Below, one piece after another: positions 44,478-56,016 of a DNA stretch of 64,000 nucleotides (positions are counted from its first letter, which is position 1; each line of letters begins with the position of its first letter). Source of the stretch: Artemisia argyi (lineage: Eukaryota > Streptophyta > Magnoliopsida > Asterales > Asteraceae); contig CM060709.1 of the NCBI GenBank assembly GCA_030686995.1, positions 266,846,057-266,910,056 of the forward strand, given 5' to 3'. Below the pieces are notes generated by a model, which searched no databases, was not told the DNA's origin, and saw only the letters and a program-made list of their open reading frames with translations. The translations under genes and the position numbers were made by a program.

Positions 44478-46790
44478 TTCGGTTTAAGTGAATTAGGTTT
44501 CCTTAGGTTGCCTAGTCTTAAACGACTCGTAGAAATGTTGGACGTAGGTGTAAGAAATGTGTAAGATAAACGTTTTAAGTTAAAAAGAAGGAATAGGTGA
44601 TATGTTATGTGGACCAAAGGTTGATAAGTGATGAATGTGTCTTATGTGCTAATGTGTACGGGATATAAGTCTATAGATGATTGAAATGTTTAAATGATTA
44701 GTTGGTCATCCACTTTGGTTGGTGTCGGTTTTTATATGAAAGTATGTTAGGGTAACGGTAATGAAATATGATTAGAAATGGAAATAGGTATTAGAGATGG
44801 GTTAATAAGTAAGCTTAAATATTGACGTCCAACGTATGAAACCTTATAAATGTGCTAAGGTATAACATGAAAAGATAATATGAAACTAATGTTCTAATGA
44901 TGTAGTGTTAAATGGTATGGAGGGAAAGGAAAGGGGCTAAAGAATAACGGCATGTAATGATTATGAATTATAAGATATTAATGACCAACATATGGTCTCA
45001 TTATACAAATATATGTCTAATGATTGATGTTAATGTGGTGTAGAAACGGATTAAGGATAAGTTAAGGTATAAGAATGAGAATGCGATGAGTTAAGAATGT
45101 AAGAGAGAATAAGATGAGTATGCATGAGGTAAAGGTGTTACCCTGAAATCATTATATTACGGCTAAGGTGATTAACGATAATTATTATAATGAATGTGTG
45201 TGTAACAATTCACAATATGTGTAAAGCCTATATGTAAAAGAGTTGAGTAGACTAATGTGTAATGTAAAAAGGTGGAAATGATTAACGCGGGTTAAAGAAT
45301 GTAAGTTAGAGTGAAGAGTGTAAAGACGTGGAAAATGTGTAGATAACTAAAATGTGCAAGAAGAGTGAATGGTACTAATGAACATAAGTTAACCTGTGCA
45401 AGGTTTAAAAGTGGAAAGAGTCGGGTGGACTAAAGGGTAGAGTAAGAGGGTTAAAATGATAAAGCGGATTAGAATGTAAGATGATAAACACATAGAAATG
45501 TGTACTTATAATAAGCAAGTTCATATGCACTATGAGCTTGCGTTCACAAAATAAAATGGATGGAATAGTGTGTGTGTTAAAATGTTAATAGCTTGGATCC
45601 AATGCTATAATGTGAAAGTAATAAAGTATGAATGTTAATGATCCTCCGGGATGAATGTTAAAGGTGGTGTCCTTCGGGATGACCAAGTAAATAAATGTTA
45701 AAGAATCCTTCGGGATGTGTTAAAGAAATCCTTCGGTATAAAGCGTATTGCCTTCACCGGTAAAGATTGCCTACATCCTTGGCATGTGTAATAGTCCCTT
45801 CGGGGAAAATGTTAAAGTAAAGTGGATCCAAGCTAGAAAATGGAAAAGTTTAAAATGAAGAACATGGAAGATTGAAATTTAAAACAAGTAATAGTAGTGC
45901 GAGTGTTATGTCGAAAGTATGTAAGTAGGATGGTTTATGATTTCCTTATTTAAATGGATTGCGACGCCTTTTCATTTAAATAAAGAAGTTGTGAATCACC
46001 GAACCATGAGTTTTTATTTCTTGATTTACATCGTTTGGGACGCCTCTCCATGTAAATGAGGAAGTATGAATTAGTGGGCTTATGTGTTCCCGACATGGCA
46101 TAAGTAGAGGGAAGGGGAAGAACGAGAGTCTAGAAATAGATAGAAGTCATATAAACTAAGATAGGTGGGTAGAAAAAGAGTTGGATATCGACCTTAGGTG
46201 AGAAATGTCATGTGAACCTATAACTTAGGTGTCTAAGGTATGAGTTGGAGCGGTTAAGGAAATGTAAACGGCGTTATAAATTGTTTTGTGACTTGTTGAA
46301 ATGTGAGAAGCGATTGTAGTGGTAATAAAGTAAGTAAAAAAAACTATTGGAAAGAAATAAAGATAAATGAAGCGTTATAATAAAAATGTTAACAGAAATG
46401 TGGAATGGTTATGGTAAATAATGGCAAGGATGGTGTAATTCGTTCAAGTGACATATAGTCCTTGACTAAAAAGTTAGAACGAAACGAGTTTGAATGTCGC
46501 GTAATAGTAATAGAAATGGTTAAATGGTATAAATTAACAGTAATAATGATGTCCCGGATGGCATAATGACTAAGTAGAAACGTATGATTAGAAAAGTAGG
46601 CGTGACTTAGAATGAGTCAAAGGCATGACATGTGTTATAGTGTGATGAGAATTGTAATATCACTTAGATTGTTTCAACTAAATGGACAAAGAATTGGAAG
46701 TGTTAAGAACGAGGTGTGTCATGAGATTAAGTTTTGGTTAGTAATAGACGAGAGATTTCAGGGACGAAATCTAAATAAGGGGGATAGAAT
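44478..46790 (+). other. Non-coding interior of element E with CCTTCGGGAT motifs
   Basis: No frame above 75 codons is found and no domain. TCCTTCGGGATG-type motifs recur at about 45641-45805 (five copies with variants), and ATTTAAATG / GACGCCT pairs recur at about 45950-46060. The PPT AAGGGGGATAGA (about 46777-46788) precedes the right LTR. Confidence 0.7.
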
Positions 46791-48807
46791 TGTAACACCC
46801 GTTTCCCGAGTACTTGGACCCCACCCTAGATGAAATGGACTAAGGGCCTTTCGTGATTGGCCAGTCAACGAATGTTGCGTTGCAAACCCGATAGTCAAAC
46901 TAATAGTCAAAGTATGACTAATATAGTTTTGGAAAGTTATGATGTGTAACTTGAGGGACTAATGTTGTCAAGCATAAATATGTTATAAGTGGGTTGTGGC
47001 CAAAGTAATAGAAAAGAGACTAGAAGGGCCATTCTTGCCATTGCCCAAAGATACCACCTAACTAGTTATAACTAGTAATTTCTAGACTTTTCTCCATCAT
47101 TTTAGATGGAGTTGAAGTCCGGTTCTAGTGAGAGGAGAAAGGGAGGGAAAATCTAGATGATGACTTAAGGTGAAGAAGATGAAGGCTCCATGATTATGGA
47201 CTCTCCTAGCTATGACCCTACACAAGTAAGTAATCTCATTCAAGTAGTTAGTTATTGGATTGATCATCATATAATCAAGATATGATTATATGATGATTAG
47301 AGATGTTTAGAGGTAAGATAATGGTTGTAGAGACCATTGGTAAGGTTATTTGGTCATGTGGTTAAAGTGTTTGTGTTTATGCCTAAGGGTGATGATGAAG
47401 GATGGTGATGATGATGAAGAGGATGCTTATGTTCTTGTTAAGCTTAGCTTTGAAAGCTAAGGTAAGTAAACCGGTTATGATTTGATATTATAATGATTTC
47501 TTACATTTTGTGTTATATGATTATGATGATGAGATGTTTTATAGTGTTTAAATGATGATGTGATGAAGAAGTAGATGTAAGGCTAGTTTGGCATAACTAG
47601 CAAAAGAGATTGAGAGTTTAGTTGGACTAGTGTAAGTGAGTAGGAAAGATTGAGATATAATGATAAGGCTTGAAGTGGCCAAGGTATGTGCTATGTTAGT
47701 ATTGCGATGAAATAAGTGGATTATGATGCTTAATGTGTGAATGAGTTATGATGTTATATTATGATCGTTTTACTTACTAAGCCTTTGTGCTTACGGTTTA
47801 GTTGTCTAACCGTTTTGTAGGTTGGCACGTTTTTATGGATGGCTTGGATATATGGATTAAGGCTTGGTTATGCGAAATTAGAAGGTTTGGGTAAGAAAAT
47901 AGAAGCTTAGGTAGTATACCGAGCTCAAGTGTCATGTTTGTACCCCCGTGAGTCATTAATGTTATGTAAAGTATGGGCAAGTGTCAAGTGTATAAATTGG
48001 TGGCCAATGGACAAGTTATAGTATAGTTCCTGTGTTTACGGTCAAGTTAAAGGGGCGTTTGGCATAACGTGTAATTGTACCCATTTTGGGATGTGAACGG
48101 GTCAATGGTCATGGACCAAAGTTGTCATGGTTTTTAATGTTAAATGAGTGTTTGGTTTACGGTTAAAGTGTTAATTTTATGGTTAAAGGTGATATGGTTA
48201 AGTGTAGTATGCAAATGGGTCAAAATGGGTGTTTCCACCCGTTACTTTGTAAAGCACATTTTTGCGGGTCATTATGACCAAGTTTATGCATATATTTGAT
48301 GTTTACAATGTCCTAATGATTTCTGGAAGTTTTGGTGTAATGTTAATGTTATAAAAGTCGTTTTTTCGGAAAATGGGTCAAAAGTGCACTAAAGGGTTAT
48401 GCAGAAAAAGGGGTATTTGGGACAAGGTCCATTTTAACCCATTTTGGGTCTAACGATTCAAGAATTTTGAGAAACAAGGTATAATGTATATTTTAAGTTA
48501 AATGTGGATTACATATGTTTAAATATAGTTTTAAAGTGTCGATTTTATGTTACAAAGCGTTACGGGTCATTTTGAGACAATAGTGCACTTTAGGGGTCAC
48601 AGTGCACTTTAGGGGTCATAGTGCACTTTAGGGTGCCACCACTCATTTTAAAAGTATTGGAGTCTAATTCTTCTAAAAATAGTCTCAATGTTTGTTTTTT
48701 AACTTATTAGTCAGTTTATAAATGAGTTACAGGAGGTAATAAACGGGTCAAAGCGTTTTCGCGTAAAAGTTTTAAGTTTTTGGTCAAAGCGGGCACGGGG
48801 TGTAACA
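46791..48807 (+). repeat. Right LTR of element E
   Basis: This is the complete 2,017-bp LTR. It includes the 19-bp triple repeat at about 48580-48635. After it the D LTR resumes at GTAGAAACTTATAG (48808). Confidence 0.9.
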
Positions 48808-49306
48808 GTAGAAACTTATAGAGTTAGGGAAGATCGTACACGGCCCTACGAATGGTATTAAGGAATATTTCCTGTCATCCACGCAATTGTAACAAACTAA
48901 TCAACTAGTAAAAGATAGCTAGGGGTAGTGAAATCTAAGTAAACACGTTTCTCTTACTATTGTTTTTCTCCACAATTTACTTTCTTGTTATTTTATTTTT
49001 ATTGCATTTGTAGTTATTTGGTTTAGTTGACTAGCAACTAATTCTGCCCACTCTTCCAAAACTCGAGATTTTTACTTGCTTTCTAAAAAACTATAAAAAT
49101 ACAAAAAGAATCATCCCTCACGTATATACCTAGTTTAATTAAGTTTTGATCCTAACGACACTATTCCCCGAGAGAACGATCAATCCCCCGGTTCTTGCCA
49201 CTACAATATACTACATCGGTCAGGTACACTGCCTAGTGGGGATTGCAAACCTCTTGAGATCCCTTGAGAGGTAAAATCTTTTGCGAGGGCGCAATCCCAC
49301 GCATCA
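48808..49306 (+). repeat. 3' part of element D 5' LTR
   Basis: It is homologous to 55488-55986 and ends CCCACGCATCA. The following AGTAAGATTTTTATTT contains no recognisable primer-binding site. Confidence 0.88.
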
Positions 49307-49393
49307 AGTAAGATTTTTATTTTATTTTTATAGGTTTTCTTTAGTCTATATTTTTCTTCGTTCTTTTGTTCGTAACTATTACCATCCGCCATC

Positions 49394-50581
49394 ATGGAAG
49401 GTGGTAATCTCTTTGATCCCATCAACCCACCACAACAAAACCACCCACAAAACCCACCACAACCAAATCAACCTCCTAGACCCCACACTTTAGGAGAGTA
49501 CTCTCGTCCTAGCCACCAAGGCTATCGAAACACCATTGAGCTAACTCAAGAAGCTAGTGTGTCTCCCTTGCGATCCGATACCATCCGGTTGGTGCAAAGC
49601 TGATGTGCATTCCATGGACTTCATTCCAAAGATCCTAATCAACATCTCAAGGATTTCCTCAAAATCGTAGATTCTATAGATCTTGATGTTGAAACTCGAG
49701 AGATGACTCAATTGCATCTCTTCCAATTCTCTCTTCGTGACCAAGCTAGTCAATGGTTTGAGCGTTTACCTGCGGGATCCATCACCTCTTGGGATGATCT
49801 CACCACTCATTTCCTTGCTCAATTTTTCCTACCGGGGAGAACCACCAAGCTAAGAAATGACATCTTGATGTTCCAACAACGTCAAGGTGAAACTCTCTAT
49901 GAAGCATGGACTCGTTTCAAGGACTTACTCCAAAAAGTCCCTCATCATGGCATAGATCTTTGGCTCCAAGTCCAAATCTTCTTTGACCACATCAATCTCC
50001 CCACGAGGCAAACCATTGACCAAGCGGCCGGTGGCAAGCTACGTGATCAAAGTGCGGAAGAATCATGGGAACTCATAGAAGATCTTACTCTCTATGACAA
50101 CGAAAGTTGGAATGATCCTCGTGATTTGAACAAAACGGTCAAGGAAATATCCTTGCCTTAGAACAATTCAAGCACTCCCGACCGTTGGATCATGGAACTT
50201 GAAGACCAAGTCAAGTTTCTCATGAAACCCTACGAAGCTCCTAACCCTTCAAGACAAGTGAACAAAATTACTTCATGCGAATTATGTAGTGGTCCTCATG
50301 ACACTCGTGATTGCATGGAACTATCCGAACAAGCTTTTGCGAATTACGCATCCTCGCGTACCGACAAAGCGGGAGACAAGTGGTACACTTTCAAACCCGA
50401 GCCAAACCCTTATGGTGAATCATACAACCCCTCTTGGAAAAATCACCCAAACCTTAGGTGGAAACAAAGCCAAAACGCACCCCAAAATAATTCTTCCACT
50501 CCACCTAATCGCTACCAATCAAACGGTCCACCCTCTAACCGTACTTTCAACAACATAGTACCAACAATCTTGAAGGATTGA
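49394..50581 (+). pseudogene. gag: Gypsy gag of element D
   Basis: It is a single frame of 396 codons from ATG 49394 (MEGGNLFDPINPP) to TGA 50579-50581, interrupted by TGA at 49601 and TAG at 50159. A Pro/Gln/Asn-rich N-terminus is followed by the retrotransposon gag core: FHGLHSKDPNQHLKDFLKIV, LFQFSLRDQASQWFERLP, TTHFLAQFFLPGRTTKLRND and EAWTRFKDLLQKVPHHG. After it comes a single-knuckle-like CELCSGPHDTRDC segment and an Asn/Pro/Tyr-rich tail. This is the gag type of plant Athila/Tat elements. Two in-frame stops disable it. Confidence 0.88.
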
Positions 50582-50794
50582 TGTCTAAATTTATGGCATC
50601 TCAAGAAGCTCGTATAGCTAAGTTTGAATCCGAATTTAATCAACAACTAATCGCTACGAATCAAACGATCCACCCTCTAACTATACTTTCAACAACATAG
50701 TACCAACAATCTTGAAGGATTGATGTCTAAATTTTTGGCATCTCAAGAAGCTCGTATAGCTAAGTTTGAATCCGAATTTAATCAACAACAAACA
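50511..50794 (+). repeat. 142-bp tandem duplication in gag C-terminal region
   Basis: Two copies start at 50511 and 50653, each with TCTAAATTT, GGCATCTCAAGAAGCTCG and GAATCCGAATTTAATCAACA. Since 142 is not a multiple of three, the duplication shifts the frame. Confidence 0.88.
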
Positions 50795-50797
50795 TAG

Positions 50798-51753
50798 ATG
50801 ACCAATAAAATTGACAACTTGTTGAAAGCTCTTAACAATCAAGTGTTGACCACGCCAAATAAGGACACTAGGAACACTAATAGCGGATTCCAAGTTAAGG
50901 ATCCCTCATCACCAAGCATGTCCACTTTGTTAATGTTGTCACTATTAAGCCAATCGATAAGGATAGGGAAGAAGATGATGTAGACAGGGTTGGAATTGAT
51001 AGTGAATCTAAGAAGGAGGATAATAATGAAGTAGAAAATTTAGAGGAATAATTTGATAGGTTACCTACCAAGGAAGAACGAGAATACCATAAGGATTTAT
51101 TCGATGACTCCGAGACACCATACGTCTTAGGTTCACCAATCATCAAAGGAGGTGACTCCTCTAATATCAACATACCATGCAATATTGGGCATGTGCATGT
51201 GTGGAAAGCCTACATCGATCTTAGATCTCCCATAAACCTTATGACTAGGCTCCACTATAATTGGATAATGAAAAAGCAACTCAAACCTAGGATATTTCCC
51301 GACACGGGTTGGATGAGTAACTTTGTAGGAAGAGTAAAGGGATTGCATGTGCTTTTAGGAAATTTCACATATGTTACCGACTTTGTGATTGTAGAAGATA
51401 TTCGTCCGGTAATAGATAGTTGCCTAACTCAAGTAGTGTTTGGAAAGCCAGTCATTGAAGCCTCTAAAATGAGTTATGACACATCTTTAGGGATAGTTAG
51501 ATTCAAGGACGAAACCGATGAAGTAGCCTACCAAATGCCATATAAGATAGATCAATACCGACTTTTATCGGATTTTGAGAAAGAGCACAAGCAAGCGGTT
51601 TACTATAGGAATGATGAGGATAGATGTAGAGGAGTAGACCATGTAATGAGAAAAATACTTGGCTTTTACAAAGAATGCTTGCAACTAGGTCCGGAATACA
51701 AAACTAAGATTGAAGATGACCTAGAAGATGTGACTAATGACGAGGTCACGTAA
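50798..51753 (+). pseudogene. Protease-like C-terminal frame of element D
   Basis: A short frame from 50798 (MTNKIDNLLKALNNQ) shifts near 50930 to VNVVTIKPIDKDREEDDVDR, meets a TAA near 51049, then runs open through KDLFDDSETPYVLGSP to TAG/TAA at 51751. The segment AYIDLRSPINLMTRLHYNWI and GRVKGLHVLLGNFTYVTDFV follow the retroviral aspartic protease layout, with DLRS in the place of the expected D-[ST/L]-G, so the active-site Gly is lost. A FGKPVIEASKMSYD block and FYKECLQLGPEYKTK tail complete it. It resembles gag-protease proteins of non-autonomous Asteraceae Gypsy elements. It has no RT after it. Confidence 0.75.
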
Positions 51754-54547
51754 TAGCTCGTGACTTTGAGTCTAGCTACAAGACTCGTTAATAAAGAAAA
51801 GTGCTTCTTGGGAGGCAACCCAAGGTTTATTTGTTTGATTGTTTGTTTCTTTGATTTTATTTGTTTCCGTATGCATGTTTTATTTTTAATGTTTATAGTT
51901 CATGTTTCAAAATAAATTGTGAAAATGCTTTATTTTGTCTTTAACTTCATCTTGATTACATATAAAGATATTTTGCAAAAGATAAGTGTAAGGGAAATCT
52001 AAATTTGTTTCTAAGAACGAGATTGAACGTGAACCACAACAATATTAAATGAATGTGCATATTAGTATTTAAGTGAGTCAGATGCTTGTATCGAGTAATA
52101 ATGATGTTTTGCAGGATTTCCAGGAATTAAGGCATGAGTTTTTCCAGAAATTTTCTGGAAACCTAACATAAGATTTCTGTCAGAGCACTCTTACGGCGTC
52201 AGGGTTATAACCTGACGGCGTCAGGTGTAAAATTCTGAAAAATTTTGCGAGTTTTGTTTTTCTACCGGAGTTTTAAAGTTTTTGTTAATTCTTTAGTTTT
52301 ATAAATTATAGGAAATTTGTAAACATTCATTCCACAAGCATTATATCTTAATTTGCTTTTAAGGATTTTAATATATATAGATTGCCGCCGATTTTACGCA
52401 ATGTTCGCCATGATTGTTTTCTCAGGTTTAACAGGTTATATTGGACAAGAAGATGATTTATATTTCTGGAGAGAAGCTTTCAACGTTCATCTTCTTGGAG
52501 GAGGATCTAACCATGTTACTGTATTATCCACACCGAACGAATCAGGGGAGTATTTGTTTCATTATTTTACCTTCATTACGTTTACATACTTTTTATTGAA
52601 CATTAGGGACAATGTTCAGCCTAAGTGTAAGGGGAGGGTAAATGATGATACCTTAGAGAATGCAATTGCACTTGAGTTTGTTTGTTTAAAAGTAGGTGTG
52701 TAATAAAACTATGAGAAATATTTGTTAGGGTAATTTTAGCACCAAATTTAAAATTTTTTACAACATATAGGAGTGAAGCTTTAGCCTTAATGAGCGTCTC
52801 ATGGATAGGAGTTGTATGACTAGCACAAAAAACCGTACCACTCAAAATTTTCCACCCCAACTATGTGAGGTTCGCCCCTAGATTTGTTAGAAAAAGATGT
52901 TTATGAGTGTACCAGTAGTACTTAGATTCTAGAACTTGCGTTAGTGATCCATCCTGAGACCGCTAGTGAGACTACATTCGTGTAGTTAGGATTTACTACA
53001 TGATAAGAGGCATTAGGATAACCCTTGTGTTTAAACCCGTATCATAATTACTTGACCTATGAAGTCATAATGACTTGACTAGTAAAGTCAATTAATTTTT
53101 CCCACACCTTTGCGTTGTATTCATTTTTAGTACACGATACCCCTAGTACACCCCTCCGAGCCTATCTTTTTCTTTTCTAACTTTAAGCATTTAACTTAAA
53201 GATAGAATTTGCTGAAAGATAGAGAGAAGGCTTTCTAAATGAGATTGAGTTCCACGAATATGCAGGCTAGAAAGAGCGCCGCCTTACACGTAAAATGTCC
53301 TCGCCAGAAGCTTCCTGAGGTTCCAAGAGTGGCTCCTCAGGGGCTGCCGGCTTGGAATTCGGTGGGAATCCACAAAGACAGCGTAGGAGATATCGCCCAT
53401 TATACTGCAATATGGTGAGCATAGCCATGTCTGATGAAAGAGCCACCTGCTGACCTGGTGTTGATGAACAAGTTCCGGACGCATGCGAACAAGACTTGGG
53501 ATCGCGGCTCGTACCAGTAAAGCCACAGAAATCAAAGAAGGCGCACGAAGGAAGGCAGTAGCACTAGCTTGAGAATTTGTTCCGAGGAACGAAAAATAAC
53601 CTTAGCCTTCCTTGTATGCACTCATCTTTAGTGCATTATTGTTACATGTTTAAACCCTTAGTTAATTGTCTAATTGATTATATGGTTGCTAAGTCGGGTC
53701 ATATCTTGTACATATTGTTTTGGGACGATTGGGACTCATGGGTAAAGTACTATTGTTATGGAGTAATTGGGAAGAACATCATTTATTACCCCATATGTGC
53801 GTTAATCTTAAAAAGTACTCCAAGTGTTTTGATTATCTTAAATCGAGCCATTAGAATAGTTGATTGTAAAGTATGTAAAAATTCAAGTGTAAGGGGAATG
53901 CAAATTTCCTACGATGTATTATTTTAGATGGTAGGGCAAGAGTGTATGAAAAAAAATAAAAAATCAAGAAAAAGAAAAAAAATATAAAAATAAAAAGAAA
54001 AACATACGGACTACCATCCCATTTCCTTTTATGTTTATTTTATGTTTTTGTTAGTTTTCATTAGCTTAAGTCGAGTCGAGTCTTGGCTTTGCAACGCCAC
54101 ATTGTATATGTAATTGACCAAGATGATTAAATCGCCACCATTAAAGATTGCCTTTATCCAACAAAACCATGTTTATCATATCCCTACACCTCACGTTATA
54201 ACCCTTTAAAAGACCTCTTTGATAGTTTATCCTAGGTGCTTACGCCAAGTGGTGGAGGTTTGATCCTTTCCCAAGCCTATGGTAATCTATGTGCTATGGC
54301 AGGTAGTGAGAGATATTTTCCATTTTCATATATTGATATATACTTTTGTTACACCCGTGAGATGTGAGTATCTAAACACTATTTATGAGGTGCTAGTGTA
54401 TAATTTCCGTGCTTGTTTTGGTTGAAGTGGAACGATTATTTGTTGCAATTACTTTTATGTTAGTGTTAAATGACCCCTAGCTTGTATTTTGATTAAAATA
54501 AAAGCGCATTTGCTTGAGGACAAGCAAATGTCAAGTGTAAGGGTATT
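51754..54547 (+). other. Non-coding 3' interior of element D
   Basis: It contains two GACGGCGTCAGG motifs at 52192-52226, a GACAATGTTCAGCCTAAGTG then AAGGGGAGGG spacer at about 52608-52640 of a type common before Athila/Tat 3' ends, a GC-richer block (53220-53575) of unknown origin, an A-rich stretch (53945-54003), and the degenerate PPT GTGTAAGGGTATT at 54535-54547. Confidence 0.65.
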
Positions 54548-55986
54548 TGATGAGACGAAAAGTGTATCGCTTTTAGGGGGTCATTTAAGCCCAAAGTCGA
54601 GATTATTTGATCAAATATTGCCCTAAATCGTTCCTTTTGTTATTTTAGGTACTTTGGAGAAGAAATCTGAAAAAAGAAGCATTTTGGACGTTTTTGGAGC
54701 GAAAAGTGAAGAAAACGGCAAAGTCTCCAAATCAAGCTGGAAACAGTGCTTGACGGTGTCACGTATTGTATGTGACGGCGTCATGTTATGGCAAAGAGGT
54801 AGATAAAAATGTATAATGAGACGCGCCAGAATGTTTTTGGAGATTTAAAGCGTGACGGCGTCACCAAGGCCGTCACGTTGTAAGTTGCTCGTAACGACCA
54901 TGAGAATACTTATAAGAGACGGCGTCAGATCTGGATCTAGGCAATACGAGGATTTCTTTGGCGGTGAGTTGACGGCGTCATAATCAACACGTGACGCCTT
55001 CAGCCCACAAAATCTATATATAGTTTTCTTATTTTCGTGTATTAGAGGAAGAGAATTTTAGAGATACTTTTGGGAGAACTTGACGGGAAACCCTAGGTCG
55101 AATTTTACAGGGTTTTCCACCCTTTTATCATCCGTGTTCTAATAATGATAAGTCTTCCAATAATCATTCAATATGTCTATGTGTTGTTTGATTCTATCTT
55201 ATGCTTGTCTTTACTTTAACATGCTAGGCTAGGTTTTCTTTGTGTTTGCTTAGATGTAATGAAACCTAGCTATTGATTATTGGTTGGTTGTTTGTTATTA
55301 ATTGTATTGGATGAATGATTTCTATGTTAGGCTTAAGAAAACTGGCAGACTTCCAATTGGTAACATGCTTGAACGTCTTAAGAAACATGATCGGATGTGT
55401 ACTACGATTAATTGGTTGTATTTAATGCATAAGTAACTACTAAGGAGGCCATGTTAGGAGCTAGTAGTCGGCTCAATATAAGAAGAGGTAGAAGCTTATA
55501 GAGTTAGGGAAGATCGTACACGGCCCTACGAATGGTATTAAGGAATATAACCCATCATCCACGCAATTGTAACAAACTAATCAACTAGTAAAAGATAGCT
55601 AGGGAGTAGTGAAATCTAAGTAAACACGTTTCTCTTACTATTGTTTTTCTCCACAATTTACTTTATTGTTATTTTATTTTTATTGCATTTGTAGTTATTT
55701 GGGTTAGTTGACTAGCAACTAATTCTGCCCACTCTTCTAATACCCGAGATTTTTACTTGCTTTCTTAAAAACTATAAAAATACAAAAGAATCATCCCTCA
55801 CCTCTAGACCTAGTTTAATTAAGTTTTGATCCTAACGACACTATTTCCCGAGAGAACGATCAATCCCCCGGTACTTGCCACTACACTATACTACATCGGT
55901 CAGGTACATTGCCTGGTGGGGATTGCAAGCCTCTTGAGATCCTTTGAGAGGTAAAACCTTTTGCGAGAGCGCAATCCCACGAATCA
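54548..55986 (+). repeat. 3' LTR of element D
   Basis: This is the complete 1,439-bp LTR with TGATG...ATCA ends. It contains the ~250 bp missing from the 5' LTR, including GGCTTAAGAAAACTGGCAGA. Palindrome array 54753-54993; TATA CTATATATAG at 55014-55023. Confidence 0.92.
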
Positions 55987-56016
55987 ATATCACAAGTGAT
56001 ATCACATTTGTGTAAC

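Larger units (their letters stand above)
42379..48807 (+). mobile_element. Element E: coding-free LTR retrotransposon in a rearranged tandem layout
   Basis: The order is a fragment of the internal 3' end (42379-42465), an LTR missing its first ~20 bp (42466-44462), a primer-binding site, a 2.3-kb non-coding interior, the complete internal 3' end (46702-46790), and a full LTR (46791-48807) with TGTAACACCC...GGGGTGTAACA ends. The left LTR is preceded by its own internal 3' text, so this is what remains of an internal-LTR-internal-LTR tandem after truncation, not a simple insertion. No left target duplication exists, and part of the host D LTR is missing. No gag or pol frame is present. Confidence 0.85.
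41715..55986 (+). mobile_element. Element D: non-autonomous Gypsy retrotransposon (Athila/Tat-type gag)
   Basis: Ends TGATGTGACG and CCCACGAATCA lie between ATATC copies (41710-41714 and 55987-55991). The 5' LTR (41715-42370 and 48808-49306) is split by element E and lacks about 250-285 bp relative to the intact 3' LTR (54548-55986). The interior has a broken gag and protease-like frame (49394-51753), then about 2.8 kb with no pol. The gag text places it in the Gypsy Athila/Tat group. A solo LTR of the same family lies in minus orientation at 56627-58077. Confidence 0.9.

Noticed and set aside
43453..47980. Identical 60-codon minus-strand frames at 43453-43635 and 47798-47980
   Set aside because: They are the same stretch of the two E LTRs; duplication reflects LTR identity, not a gene family.
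52353..52703. 116-codon frame in element D with hydrophobic patches
   Set aside because: I considered a captured gene or membrane protein, but there is no family match and its end overlaps the conserved non-coding spacer before the element 3' end.
53284..53535. 83-codon minus-strand frame in element D
   Set aside because: No recognisable domain; no evidence for coding on that strand.
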